Source of the DNA: Daejeonella rubra
Lineage (GTDB): Bacteria; Bacteroidota; Bacteroidia; Sphingobacteriales; Sphingobacteriaceae
Length of the DNA stretch: 64,000 nt
Reading direction: 5' to 3'
Assembly: GCF_900103545.1 (NCBI RefSeq)
Contig: NZ_FNHH01000003.1
Coordinates: forward strand, 124,001-188,000
Program-made: the position numbers and the translations under genes
The notes under the pieces: generated by a model
Seen by the model: only the letters and a program-made list of their open reading frames with translations
What the model was told of the DNA's origin: nothing
Database searches by the model: none
In this document: positions 48,740 to 57,986 of the stretch, in pieces
How the letters are laid out: each line of letters begins with the position of its first letter
Position numbering within the stretch: position 1 is the first letter of the stretch

Positions 48740-49873
48740 TTACCTTACCAATCTCCCTTTCCACCTGTACTTCCCTGTATTCCCTGCAATACCAATATAT
48801 ACAAGATAGAACATGTGGATTACAGTGAGGAAAGGCTGGAACCTGAGTAGTTCCATTCTTCCTTCAAAACGGCAAACAGGAATAAGAAAGATCAATTCAG
48901 CAAGCATTTTCAGACAAATACTGCCAGCGGCCAGCAGCCAGAATATTGGATTAATAAATCCAGCCAGAGCATTCATAATGATACTAAAGTTAAAAAGCCA
49001 GATCATTACTCCCAGTACTACAATTCCTTTGTTTTTATAACTTGTACTTTTTGAGGCCCATCGCTTTCGTTGCTGAATAAATTCATCCAGGTTAGCTTTA
49101 GCATGAGTATATACCATAGCATCCATTGATTTGCAAAATCCAATTCCCCGGGGGTAAGCTGAAGCTACCTTATGCATAAACAATTCATCATCGCCTGATG
49201 CCAGATTATCAATTCCATGGAAACCTTTCAGCTCGTGAAAAACATCCCTGCGATAGGCCAGATTTGCTCCATTGCAGGTTGTTGGAGTTCCATTGCCAAT
49301 TCCGGACGCACCAAGACCGATCAGAAACAAAAACTCCAGGCTTTGCATTTCCTCGAAAATATTTTTCTCTTCGAAATAGGTAACAGGAGAAGAAATCATC
49401 TTATAATCGCCTGATTCATATAAAGTAACTATCGTTTTGATCCAGGCGGAACCCATCCTGCAATCAGCATCAGTACTTATGATGAGTTCTGAATCTGATA
49501 GCTGTATTGCCTCAGTAATTGCTTTTTTCTTGTATGAATTTAGTGGCTCCTTCTCATTTAAAATGATCAGTTGTATTCTGGGATCTGTAAATGACAAGAC
49601 AATCTCTGAGGTTTGGTCTGTGGAATGATCATCCACAACTATAAGCTGGAGTAAATGTGCGGGGTAATCCTGCGCGAGAATATCCTGAATGGTCTTTCTA
49701 ATCTTCTCCTCCTCATTCCGAGCAGCGATCAATACACTTACAGTAGTCTTGAATTGACTATTGCCGGCATTTAAGAGACTAAGCTTCCCCCAGCCTCTTC
49801 TCAGATAAAGGATCAACCCAACATATGTTAGGGTAAGCACTGCAGTGAGGATACTAATTATTTGAACTACCAA
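48740..49873 (-). CDS. Family 2 glycosyltransferase with membrane helices
   Basis: A 377-residue processive-type glycosyltransferase. One N-terminal helix (about 5-25) precedes a GT-A domain with VSVLIAARNEEEKI, VVDDHSTDQT, STDADCRMG (the DxD-type metal motif) and the acceptor/product motif QQRKRWASKS (like QxxRW); three or four C-terminal helices follow. It overlaps the flippase-like gene upstream by 20 bases, so the two probably act together on a lipid- or surface-linked sugar. Confidence 0.9.
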   Translation of the reverse strand: MVVQIISILTAVLTLTYVGLILYLRRGWGKLSLLNAGNSQFKTTVSVLIAARNEEEKIRKTIQDILAQDYPAHLLQLIVVDDHSTDQTSEIVLSFTDPRIQLIILNEKEPLNSYKKKAITEAIQLSDSELIISTDADCRMGSAWIKTIVTLYESGDYKMISSPVTYFEEKNIFEEMQSLEFLFLIGLGASGIGNGTPTTCNGANLAYRRDVFHELKGFHGIDNLASGDDELFMHKVASAYPRGIGFCKSMDAMVYTHAKANLDEFIQQRKRWASKSTSYKNKGIVVLGVMIWLFNFSIIMNALAGFINPIFWLLAAGSICLKMLAELIFLIPVCRFEGRMELLRFQPFLTVIHMFYLVYIGIAGNTGKYRWKGRLVR

Positions 49874-50828
49874 AGAAATTGAGTTTTAATACGAAAACAG
49901 AGCCTAAAATAGCTGGAATAATTAAGTTTATCAGCCAAATAGATGCAATAGCTGCCATGATCGCTATTTCCTGATTGGTAACAAAAGCAAAAAAGTAGGT
50001 TGCGACACTTGCCCGAACCCCAATATCCAAAAGGTCGAGTGAAGGAAGTGCAGATTGAATAAAGTAAAAAACAAACAAGATCATGACCATATCAAAAACC
50101 TGAATATCAGGCACAAGAAAATGTATAATCAAAAAATATTGAGTAGTAAATATCAAATATCTTGATAAGGAATAAATCAAAATTCGTAATATATCTGAGT
50201 GTTTGTATCTTGATAAGATGATGAAAAAGTGCTTGAAACGCTTCAAAAAATTAATTTTTATGAGGAGGCCGTAAACCCATTTAATATTAAAATAAAACAA
50301 TAGAAATAATGAACAAAAAACAAGGACCAGAAAGCCTAAACCAAAATCAATAAAAGAATTCAACCCGGTAAATCGTATTACAAACCATAGCAGAGCAAGT
50401 GAACCTAATACATTGGTAATCACCATTTTTCCGATCGCGCCAACACTCATAGCTATCACACCCATTATCCGTTTACGTGGAGAAAGAAAAAACACCCTGC
50501 CGCCATATTCGCCAATCCGATTCGGAGTAAATACTGCCCAGGTCAATCCGCAAAAGACAGATTCTACCGCCTTCCAGGTACTGATCTTCTCAATTCCACT
50601 CACCAAATATTTCCATTTAAGTGCCTCAATAAACCAGTTCAGGAACATTAATAAAAAAACACTGGTCATGATCATTAGGACACTTGAAATGGAAAGTGTG
50701 CTCAGCAGCGATTTAAAATTGTCTATATTCTGATTATTACTTATTTTCTGAAAAATGAACCAGAAAGCCAAACCTACAACAGCGATCTTTATTCCAATAC
50801 TTAAAATCTTTTTTGTTTGGGAATTCAT
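49854..50828 (-). CDS. Lysylphosphatidylglycerol synthase TM-region / flippase-like membrane protein
   Basis: A 324-residue protein with about eight membrane helices and the family blocks EALKWKYLVSGI (about 68-79), FTPNRIGEYGGR (about 99-110) and LPSLDLLDIGVRASVA (about 261-276). It matches the UPF0104/MprF-like membrane domain without the synthase part. Such proteins often accompany glycosyltransferases and are thought to move lipid-linked substrates. The glycosyltransferase gene downstream overlaps its end. Confidence 0.85.
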   Translation of the reverse strand: MNSQTKKILSIGIKIAVVGLAFWFIFQKISNNQNIDNFKSLLSTLSISSVLMIMTSVFLLMFLNWFIEALKWKYLVSGIEKISTWKAVESVFCGLTWAVFTPNRIGEYGGRVFFLSPRKRIMGVIAMSVGAIGKMVITNVLGSLALLWFVIRFTGLNSFIDFGLGFLVLVFCSLFLLFYFNIKWVYGLLIKINFLKRFKHFFIILSRYKHSDILRILIYSLSRYLIFTTQYFLIIHFLVPDIQVFDMVMILFVFYFIQSALPSLDLLDIGVRASVATYFFAFVTNQEIAIMAAIASIWLINLIIPAILGSVFVLKLNFFGSSNN

Positions 50829-50926
50829 ACTGATGCAATGTTAAGCAAAAGCCGTGCAAATTTTTATTTAGAAAATGCTTTAACTAAAAACATAAAAAAG
50901 AAGGTAAATTCTTAATATTGCTGAGG

Positions 50927-51496
50927 ATGTTAAAAGAGAAATCAAATGAGCGGATAATTCTTGGTATTGATCCGGGAACGAGTGTTATGGGATATGGAAT
51001 TGTTAAGGAGGTAAAAAGCACTGTTGATCTGATTTGCATGGGCGTAGTTAAAATGGATCACCTTGACGACCACCCTTTAAAACTTAAACATATTTTTGAG
51101 AAAACAGTCCTTCTTATTGATCAGTATAAGCCTGATTGCCTGTCAATTGAAGCTCCATTCTATGGTAAAAATATTCAGGTTATGTTGAAACTGGGACGGG
51201 CACAGGGGGTAGCAATGGCAGCGGCTTTATCCAGAAATCTTCCCATATTCGAATATTCACCCCGAAAGATTAAACAATCAATTACCGGCAATGGCAACTC
51301 ATCCAAAGAACAAGTTGCTGCAATGCTTAAAACCCTGTTAAAATTTTCTGAGACGCCTGAATTTTTAGATGCAACCGATGGTTTAGCAGTTGCAGTTTGC
51401 CATTCCTTTCAAAAAATGAGCACCGCCGGAAACAAAAAAAGCTATTCCGGTTGGGATGCCTTTGCTAAGGATAATGTAAAAAGGATAAAAAAGTAA
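50927..51496 (+). CDS. ruvC: Holliday-junction resolvase RuvC
   Basis: A 189-residue nuclease that cuts Holliday junctions. The four acidic active-site positions can be seen in GIDPGTSVMGYG (N-terminal Asp), SIEAPFYGKN (Glu) and LDATDGLAVAVCH (two Asp). The ATG at 50927 is preferred over a TTG three codons upstream. The lysine-rich C-terminus extends slightly beyond the usual ~173 residues. Confidence 0.96.
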   Translation: MLKEKSNERIILGIDPGTSVMGYGIVKEVKSTVDLICMGVVKMDHLDDHPLKLKHIFEKTVLLIDQYKPDCLSIEAPFYGKNIQVMLKLGRAQGVAMAAALSRNLPIFEYSPRKIKQSITGNGNSSKEQVAAMLKTLLKFSETPEFLDATDGLAVAVCHSFQKMSTAGNKKSYSGWDAFAKDNVKRIKK

Positions 51497-51499
51497 ATA

Positions 51500-51892
51500 T
51501 TAAAGCTGTTCGCGAATAGCTTCAGCGATCTCGGTTAATCTTTCCTCGGTTAAATTTAGTTTCGGGCGACTGAAGTTCATATCATCCATGGTGTTCATTG
51601 GAATAAGATGAATATGAGCATGAGGCACCTCCAAACCCATCACGGTTAAACCAATACGCTCACAAGGCATCGCTTTTTTCAAACCCACAGCTACGATCTG
51701 GGCAAACATCATCAGGCCTACATAGGTTTCACTATCCAGATCAAACAGGTAATCAACTTCCTTTTTAGGTATCACAAGAAGATGGCCCTCTGTAAGCGGG
51801 TTGATATCTAAAAATGCCAGATATTCCAGCGTCTCAGCAACTTTGTGTGCGGGTATTTCACCGGCTACTATTTTTGAGAATATTGATTCCAT
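51500..51892 (-). CDS. HIT family hydrolase
   Basis: A 130-residue histidine-triad protein. The triad HAHIHLI (about 92-98) is the nucleophile motif, and IFSKIVAGEIPAHKVAE at the N-terminus is a family signature. HIT proteins hydrolyse nucleotide phosphoramidates or dinucleotides. It lies 34 bases after greA on the same strand. Confidence 0.95.
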   Translation of the reverse strand: MESIFSKIVAGEIPAHKVAETLEYLAFLDINPLTEGHLLVIPKKEVDYLFDLDSETYVGLMMFAQIVAVGLKKAMPCERIGLTVMGLEVPHAHIHLIPMNTMDDMNFSRPKLNLTEERLTEIAEAIREQL

Positions 51893-51925
51893 AATTAAAT
51901 TTTTATGTCAATGAAGGAATAGGCA

Positions 51926-52399
51926 TTACCTGGTGATCTCAATGATCTCGAACTCGATCTTCCCTGCCGGAACAGCAATTTCGGCTTTATCCCCAACGCT
52001 TTTACCTAAAAGGCCCTGTGCAATTGGTGATTTAACTGATATTCTGCCTGATTTTAAATCTGCTTCAGATTCCGACACCAGCTGATAGGTCATTGTTGCG
52101 CCATTATTGACGTTTTTGATCTTAACAATCGATAAAGCAAGAACCTTTGTTGAATCCAATTTTGATTCATCAATTAAACGGGCATTTGCCAGAACATTGG
52201 TAAGCTTTGATATTTTCGATTCATGATGCCCCTGCGCTTCCTTAGCGGCATCGTACTCTGCATTTTCAGATAAATCGCCTTTATCCCTAGCCTCAGCAAT
52301 GGCCTTTGAAATCTGGGAACGGCCCTCTGTTTTTAATAAATGAAGCTCCTCTTTCAGCTTTTCTAATCCTTCACGGGTATAATAAGTTACTTCCGTCAT
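51926..52399 (-). CDS. greA: Transcription elongation factor GreA
   Basis: A 157-residue factor that rescues backtracked RNA polymerase. It has the N-terminal coiled coil with the acidic tip residues (GDLSENAEYDAAKE, about 41-54) and the C-terminal FKBP-like domain (about 80-157, SPIAQGLLGKSVGD). Standard length. Confidence 0.96.
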   Translation of the reverse strand: MTEVTYYTREGLEKLKEELHLLKTEGRSQISKAIAEARDKGDLSENAEYDAAKEAQGHHESKISKLTNVLANARLIDESKLDSTKVLALSIVKIKNVNNGATMTYQLVSESEADLKSGRISVKSPIAQGLLGKSVGDKAEIAVPAGKIEFEIIEITR

Positions 52400-52424
52400 A
52401 TCTCACACTTTTTATGATTATACT

Positions 52425-52468
52425 TAAAAACAAACAAGACTATGTCGGCCTAAGCCAATATAGTCTTG
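52425..52468 (-). terminator. Intrinsic terminator before greA
   Basis: CAAGACTAT and ATAGTCTTG form a 9-bp stem with an inner GGC/GCC pairing. Read on the minus strand it runs into TTTGTTTTTAA. It lies 100 bases beyond the stop of the dehydrogenase gene and would separate the rsmA-dehydrogenase transcript from greA-HIT. Confidence 0.85.
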
Positions 52469-52568
52469 CTCGTATCAATACGAAGATAATATTTTTGATT
52501 TCAGATTTCCAAATTTCTCTTATGAAAACCTACCTTTATCATTGAATATCACAAGAATAATCTTCTTC

Positions 52569-53504
52569 TCAAAAAATAGGAATGAGCGCCTTTAATTTTT
52601 GAGCAAGCACCTCAGAGATCTTACGATAAGATTCATAGGTCCAGCCAGCAACATGCGGACTTAAAATTACTTTATTACTTTCTTTCAGCTCTTCAAACCA
52701 TTCCTGTTCAGCCAACGCCGGAAATTTTTCAACCTCCAGAACATCTAATCCTGCTGCGGATATTTTTCCAATGCGCAATCCATTTAAAACTGCTCTGGTA
52801 TTGACCACCTCTCCCCTTGATGCATTCAGGAGTACGATCCGTTTTTTAAAATGAAAAAGGTATTCATCATTAAAAAGCTGCCTGGTCTCGGGGGTAAGAG
52901 GGATGTGAAAACTCAGGATATCTGCTTCTTTTACAACTTGTTCCATACTAACCTCTTGCGCAAAAGCGTCTGTAAATCCGGTTTTATATTTATCATAGGC
53001 AATAACCTTAACCTCAAAACCGGATAATTTACGAGCCAGCATCTGTCCTGTATTTCCATATCCAATGATGGCAACAGTTTTTCCTTTAAGCTCCCAGCCT
53101 CTGTTTCCTTCCCTGTTCCATATTCCATGACGAACTTCATCATCTGCAATATTGAGATTGTTTAAGAGAGAAAGGAGCATTCCGATTACATGCTCTGCCA
53201 CTGCATCACGGTTACCTTCAGGTCCATTAATGCATTTAATGCCTTTTGAACGTGCATATTCTTCATCCACATTATCCATACCAGCACCTGCACGAGCGAT
53301 AACTTTCAGATTACTTCCTGCATCGATCAGCTCCCTGTCGATCTGAAATTTGGTGCGAATAGCTATACCTGCGTATTCAGCAAGTATCAAAATGGTTTCC
53401 TCCCGACTGATCAAGGGTCTGTCATCACATTCAAAGCCCATTTTCTCAACTTCTTCTTTAAAAGCAGGATGCAAATGATCTGCGATAAGTATCTTTTTAT
53501 TCAT
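52569..53504 (-). CDS. D-isomer-specific 2-hydroxyacid dehydrogenase (SerA-like)
   Basis: A 311-residue NAD-dependent dehydrogenase of the SerA/2-hydroxyacid family. The nucleotide loop is IIGYGNTGQMLARKL (about 141-155), the catalytic Arg lies in NASRGEVVNT, the Glu in LDVLEVE, and the His in LSPHVAGWT. It has no C-terminal ACT domain, so it is a short-form phosphoglycerate dehydrogenase or a related hydroxyacid dehydrogenase; which one is unclear. It follows rsmA by 11 bases. Confidence 0.88.
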   Translation of the reverse strand: MNKKILIADHLHPAFKEEVEKMGFECDDRPLISREETILILAEYAGIAIRTKFQIDRELIDAGSNLKVIARAGAGMDNVDEEYARSKGIKCINGPEGNRDAVAEHVIGMLLSLLNNLNIADDEVRHGIWNREGNRGWELKGKTVAIIGYGNTGQMLARKLSGFEVKVIAYDKYKTGFTDAFAQEVSMEQVVKEADILSFHIPLTPETRQLFNDEYLFHFKKRIVLLNASRGEVVNTRAVLNGLRIGKISAAGLDVLEVEKFPALAEQEWFEELKESNKVILSPHVAGWTYESYRKISEVLAQKLKALIPIF

Positions 53505-53515
53505 GTCGCTAAAAG

Positions 53516-54295
53516 CTATCTGGTCGAACTGATCAGGTTTGTCAGTTTTACAAAATCATCCACACCGAGTCGCTCCGCCCTGAGATCGAGCATAGGATCA
53601 TCGCCCATATTTTCCTTGTTGAAAATAGAGGACAATGCATTTCTCAGGGTTTTTCTGCGCTGATTGAAGCCTGCTTTAACCACTTGCCAGAATAGCTTTT
53701 CGTCACAATCAAGCTTTGAAACTTCATTTCTTGTTAACCGAATAACTGCCGAGTTTACTTTTGGCGGAGGGTTAAATACTCCGGGTTTTACAGAGAATAA
53801 ATATTCCACCTTATAATATGCCTGTAGAAAAACACTTAGAATACCATATTCCTTACTTCCGGGTTTTTCAGCACATCGCTGTGCGACTTCCTTTTGAAAC
53901 ATCCCCACCACTTCAACTACCTGATCGCGGTTATCCAGAACTTTAAAAAGGATCTGAGAGGAGATATTATAAGGGAAATTTCCAATCACCCCCAGCTTTC
54001 CGGGAAAGATATCCTTAAAATTCAATTGCAAAAAATCAGCATTGATGAGCCTGTCGCCAACATCCGGATATTTTTTATGAAGGTATTGAAAAGACTCGGT
54101 ATCAATATCGATCATAAAGGTTTCGAGCTCATTTTTACGCAACAGAAAATCGGAAAGAACTCCCATACCCGGCCCTACCTCCAGTACCTGACTATACTTA
54201 TCAGTTGATTGAAGACTGTTAACGATCTTTTCAGCGATATTTTTATCTGTTAAAAAGTGTTGTCCGAGATGTTTCTTTGCTTTTACTAAACTCAT
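53516..54295 (-). CDS. rsmA: 16S rRNA dimethyladenosine transferase
   Basis: A 259-residue methyltransferase that dimethylates two adjacent adenines near the 3' end of 16S rRNA. The S-adenosylmethionine motif is VLEVGPGMGVLSDFLL (about 38-53), the catalytic motif is GNFPYNISS (about 108-116), and HLGQHFLTDK marks the N-terminus. Complete. Confidence 0.97.
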   Translation of the reverse strand: MSLVKAKKHLGQHFLTDKNIAEKIVNSLQSTDKYSQVLEVGPGMGVLSDFLLRKNELETFMIDIDTESFQYLHKKYPDVGDRLINADFLQLNFKDIFPGKLGVIGNFPYNISSQILFKVLDNRDQVVEVVGMFQKEVAQRCAEKPGSKEYGILSVFLQAYYKVEYLFSVKPGVFNPPPKVNSAVIRLTRNEVSKLDCDEKLFWQVVKAGFNQRRKTLRNALSSIFNKENMGDDPMLDLRAERLGVDDFVKLTNLISSTR

Positions 54296-54432
54296 TGATG
54301 GAGTATTTGGCGCAATTTACAGAAAAATGAGGTTAAAGGAATTAGCAAATGAGATAATGAGCAAATTAGGGAATGGCAAATGATTTCTATTCTGGCAGTA
54401 TACTTTTCCCAATGAATTGAGATCTCTCAAAA

Positions 54433-54474
54433 CTTAATACTTATAACGTACAACTTATAACTTCCTACTTAATT
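54433..54474. repeat. Six heptads with CTTA anchor upstream of pdxA
   Basis: Units starting at 54433, 54440, 54447, 54454, 54461 and 54468 follow a CTTANNA-like pattern with strict 7-base spacing. A looser array with GCAAAT at about 54344, 54360 and 54375 lies just upstream. The whole 266-base gap between rsmA and pdxA has no gene. Confidence 0.75.
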
Positions 54475-54561
54475 GCATAATGAGATTAAAGTCTTTATTT
54501 TGCGTTAATTATTTATAACCTTAATAAAAAGGCATTATTGATAATTTAATTGATAGCAGGG

Positions 54562-55617
54562 ATGAGCGATAAAATTAAAATTGGAATATCTATTGGTGAT
54601 GTAAATGGTATTGGATTAGAGGTGATAATCAAAACTCTGATGGATACCAAAATCATGGATTATTGTACGCCTATTGTTTACGGACATACAAAAGTTGCAT
54701 CGTTTCACCGTAAAACAATGGATATTAATGAGTTTAATTTCAATGTGATCAGTGATACAAGTGAAGCACATGATAAACGCCCGAACATGATCAATTGCTG
54801 GGAGGAAGATGTTCGGATCGAACTCGGACAGACCAATGCCACCGGGGGTAAATATGCATTTATATCTTTAGAAAGAGCTTTAGATGACCTTATCGCTGGT
54901 AAAACAGACGCACTTGTTACCGCTCCTATCAATAAACATAATATTCAAAACGAAAACTTTCAGTTTGCAGGCCATACAGAATATATACAGGCTAAAACCA
55001 ATTCGGAAGACTCGCTGATGTTCCTTGTGAGTGAAGATATCCGGGTTGGAGTAGTCACCGGACATATTCCGGTCAGTGAAATTCCTGAGAAGATCACCAA
55101 AGAAAAGATCCTTTCCAAACTCAACCTGATGAATCAGAGCCTTAAAAAGGATTTCTGGATCCAAAAGCCAAAAATTGCAGTTTTAGGATTAAATCCTCAT
55201 GCTGGAGATAACGGACTGATAGGCAATGAGGAACTTGAAACCATAATTCCGGCTATTACGGAGGCAAATGCACAGGGCATATTTGCCTTTGGGCCCTATG
55301 CTGCCGACGGCTTCTTTGCCGCACATACCTATGCTCAATTTGATGCCGTATTGGCCATGTATCATGATCAGGGTTTAATACCCTTCAAACAGATCGCCTT
55401 CCACAATGGAGTGAACTTTACAGCCGGCTTACCGGTAGTAAGAACCTCCCCCGACCATGGAACCGGATATGATATTGCAGGCAAGAACATTGCATCTGCA
55501 AGTTCATTCAGGGAAGCACTTTTTACTGCGATCAATATCGTTGAACGACGCAGAGAAAGCGCAGAACTAACATCCAATCCATTAAAACTCAGCAAATTTT
55601 CTAAAGACCGGGATTAA
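54562..55617 (+). CDS. pdxA: 4-hydroxythreonine-4-phosphate dehydrogenase
   Basis: A 351-residue enzyme of the deoxyxylulose-5-phosphate-dependent vitamin B6 route. The zinc histidines lie in FAGHTEY, GLNPHAGDNG and MYHDQGLIPFK; GISIGDVNGIGLE is the N-terminal signature. The ATG at 54562 is chosen over a TTG four codons upstream because it is the family's normal start. Confidence 0.96.
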   Translation: MSDKIKIGISIGDVNGIGLEVIIKTLMDTKIMDYCTPIVYGHTKVASFHRKTMDINEFNFNVISDTSEAHDKRPNMINCWEEDVRIELGQTNATGGKYAFISLERALDDLIAGKTDALVTAPINKHNIQNENFQFAGHTEYIQAKTNSEDSLMFLVSEDIRVGVVTGHIPVSEIPEKITKEKILSKLNLMNQSLKKDFWIQKPKIAVLGLNPHAGDNGLIGNEELETIIPAITEANAQGIFAFGPYAADGFFAAHTYAQFDAVLAMYHDQGLIPFKQIAFHNGVNFTAGLPVVRTSPDHGTGYDIAGKNIASASSFREALFTAINIVERRRESAELTSNPLKLSKFSKDRD

Positions 55618-55718
55618 TATTTCTAAAAATCCCTGATATAGTTTGAAAAAAGGCCGAAAGCCATAGGCTTCGCTTTGATTTCCATTTCATTGAATTTAAT
55701 AAAACAAGAGATATCCAT

Positions 55719-56135
55719 ATGAAAAACGGAAAAATAGTTGTCAGGATGTCTAAAAGCAGCGGCATTTATAATAAGGCTAATAAATACCTTTTAAAATTTG
55801 CCGGGGAAGAAGATTTTACAATGAATTACTTGAACAACAGAGTGGAATACGATGTTTTTCCCGGAAAACATGTTGTTGAAGTAGGAAATGGAGACACAGG
55901 TCAAATGAAAGAGATAGAAGTGAAGCAGGGTGAATCGAAGATCATAACTATCAATCCAAGTGCCACCTATAAACTGGGGCTGGGAATCATGATCGGTTTT
56001 GCAGCAGTGGGAATAATTATACCTATACTAATACTAAAGAAATTTTCAATACTGATGTTAATACCACTGATACCACTGGGCTTCTTCAGGAAAACGCAGT
56101 TTAAAGATAGTTTTGCTTTAACATGTAATGAATAA
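55719..56135 (+). CDS. Small membrane protein of unknown function
   Basis: A 138-residue protein with no signal peptide, a beta-rich N-terminal part (about 1-82) and two membrane helices near 87-107 and 109-121. The N-terminal sequence reads like a small sandwich domain facing one side of the membrane. I do not recognise a family. It lies alone between pdxA and the DUF177 gene. Confidence 0.6.
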   Translation: MKNGKIVVRMSKSSGIYNKANKYLLKFAGEEDFTMNYLNNRVEYDVFPGKHVVEVGNGDTGQMKEIEVKQGESKIITINPSATYKLGLGIMIGFAAVGIIIPILILKKFSILMLIPLIPLGFFRKTQFKDSFALTCNE

Positions 56136-56276
56136 GGCACAAGCCCTAAGAAATTCAATAATTTACGTCCCATGGGGATAAAAACTAAACAAAGGCTGGT
56201 CGACAAGCATTCATTTTAAAAAAACTGTTCCCAACTAAATAAATTTTTCTAAATTTGCAGGCTCAATTGGCGTGCT

Positions 56277-56810
56277 TTGAAATCATTACAAGAATATAGC
56301 ATTCCGTTTACCGGATTAAAGCCTGGGATTCATCAGTTTGAATTTGGGGTGGAAGATTCCTTTTTTAAGGAGTTTGAATACTCCCTGGTAAAAAGCGGAA
56401 AACTCAAGGTTGACCTTGATCTGGAGAAGCAGGAAACAATGATGATCCTGCATTTTCATATCTATGGTGGAATAAAATTGGGATGCGATGTTTGTCTGGC
56501 AGACTACCCTTATCAGGTAGATTTTAAGGAGAGGCAAATTGCAAAATTAAATGGAAATGAAGATCTGGAGGATGATACCGAAGAGATCGTTGTTTTAAAG
56601 CGAAGTGAAACTGAGATCAATGTAGCTACTCTGATCTATGAATTTATCAACTTGGCGGTGCCTTATATCACCCGCTGTGAAGATGAAGGAAATACAGAAT
56701 GGTGTGATCGTGAAATGATTGCAAAACTGGAGCAGCTTGCACCAGGACCAAAAGAAGAAATTGAAGATGCTGACCCAAGATGGGAAGCATTAAAGAACAT
56801 AAAAAAGTAA
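56277..56810 (+). CDS. DUF177 (YceD) domain protein
   Basis: A 177-residue protein of the YceD family, almost always encoded directly before rpmF. A cysteine CDVCLADY (about 65-72) and ITRCEDEGNTEWCD (about 129-142) may bind metal. The start is a TTG, since the encoded KSLQEYSIPFTGLKPG is the usual family N-terminus and no other start fits. In plants and bacteria the family is linked to 23S rRNA processing. Confidence 0.9.
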   Translation: MKSLQEYSIPFTGLKPGIHQFEFGVEDSFFKEFEYSLVKSGKLKVDLDLEKQETMMILHFHIYGGIKLGCDVCLADYPYQVDFKERQIAKLNGNEDLEDDTEEIVVLKRSETEINVATLIYEFINLAVPYITRCEDEGNTEWCDREMIAKLEQLAPGPKEEIEDADPRWEALKNIKK

Positions 56811-56828
56811 ATTAATACATAGGAACAA

Positions 56829-57020
56829 ATGGCACATCCAAAACGGAAAATATCCAAATCAAGAAGAGATAAAAGAAGAACACACTACAAAGCAGAAGCT
56901 CCGGGTTTAACTACCTGCCAGACTACTGGTGCCGTTCATTTACCTCACCGTGCATATACAGTTGATGGCAACTTGTATTATAACGGAAAAATGGTGATTG
57001 AAAACACTTCTATTGCCTAA
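56829..57020 (+). CDS. rpmF: 50S ribosomal protein L32
   Basis: A 63-residue protein with the N-terminal MAHPKRKISKSRRDKRRTH typical of L32. The usual zinc-finger cysteines of L32 are reduced (one Cys, in LTTCQTTG), as in many Bacteroidota. It is co-transcribed with DUF177 and plsX. Confidence 0.96.
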   Translation: MAHPKRKISKSRRDKRRTHYKAEAPGLTTCQTTGAVHLPHRAYTVDGNLYYNGKMVIENTSIA

Positions 57021-57034
57021 GTTACCTTTCTAAG

Positions 57035-57970
57035 ATGAAGATCGGCTTAGATATAATGGGTGGAGATTTTGCTCCCAAAGCGGCAGTTTTGGGTGCAATT
57101 GCAGCTCAAAAAGCCTTATCAGCAGACCAGAAAATAGTTCTTTTTGGTGATAAAGCTCAAGCCTTACCATTTCTTACTGAAGAGGGCGTAAGTCCGGATG
57201 ATTTCGAGTTTGTTCATACCACAGAAATGATAGGTATGGGAGAACACGGAACAAAATCTGTACTTCAAAAGCCTAATTCAAGCATCAGCCTGGGTTTCCA
57301 GTATCTGAAAGATGGTAAAATAGATTCATTTGCTTCTGCAGGAAATACCGGCGCTATGCTGGTTGGTGCTATTTTCAGCGTAAAACCTGTTCCCGGCGTT
57401 ATCCGTCCGGCAGTTGCAACGAATGTTCCTAAATTAAAATCCGGCTTTGGAATCATGCTGGATGTAGGTGCTAATGCCGACTGTAAGCCTGAAGTTCTGG
57501 CCCAGTTTGGTATGTTAGGCAGTTTATATGCGGAACATGTTTACCACATTCAGAATCCCAAAGTGGGATTGATGAATCTGGGTGAAGAGGAAGAAAAGGG
57601 TAATGTACTTACTCAATCCACATTCCCACTCTTACAAAAATCTGACATCAATTTCATCGGCAATATTGAAGGCCGGGATCTGTTCAATGACAAAGCAGAC
57701 GTCATTGTCTGTGATGGATTTACAGGTAATGTCATGTTAAAATTAGCCGAAACTTTCTATATCCTCACACTAAAAAAAGGATTTAAAGACGAATTCTTTG
57801 ACCGTTTCAATTATGAACAATATGGAGGCAGCCCTATTTTAGGGGTTAATGCACCTGTTCTGATTGGCCACGGTATCTCCAGTCCGGAAGCAATTAAAAA
57901 TATGGTACTTTTATCCCGAACGATGGTTGAAACCCAGTTTGTTGATAAAATCAAAGAAGCTTTTAAATAA
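57035..57970 (+). CDS. plsX: Phosphate acyltransferase PlsX
   Basis: A 311-residue enzyme that makes acyl-phosphate from acyl-ACP, the entry to phospholipid synthesis. It has IGLDIMGGDFAPKAAVLGA (residues 2-20), ASAGNTGAM and DGFTGNVMLK. It starts 15 bases after rpmF and stops 17 before fabH, in the usual order. Confidence 0.96.
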   Translation: MKIGLDIMGGDFAPKAAVLGAIAAQKALSADQKIVLFGDKAQALPFLTEEGVSPDDFEFVHTTEMIGMGEHGTKSVLQKPNSSISLGFQYLKDGKIDSFASAGNTGAMLVGAIFSVKPVPGVIRPAVATNVPKLKSGFGIMLDVGANADCKPEVLAQFGMLGSLYAEHVYHIQNPKVGLMNLGEEEEKGNVLTQSTFPLLQKSDINFIGNIEGRDLFNDKADVIVCDGFTGNVMLKLAETFYILTLKKGFKDEFFDRFNYEQYGGSPILGVNAPVLIGHGISSPEAIKNMVLLSRTMVETQFVDKIKEAFK

Positions 57971-57986
57971 TTAGTTCCAATTTATC

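Noticed and set aside
52400..52568. A small gene between greA and the dehydrogenase
   Set aside because: The plus-strand frame there covers the terminator hairpin and has no family signal.
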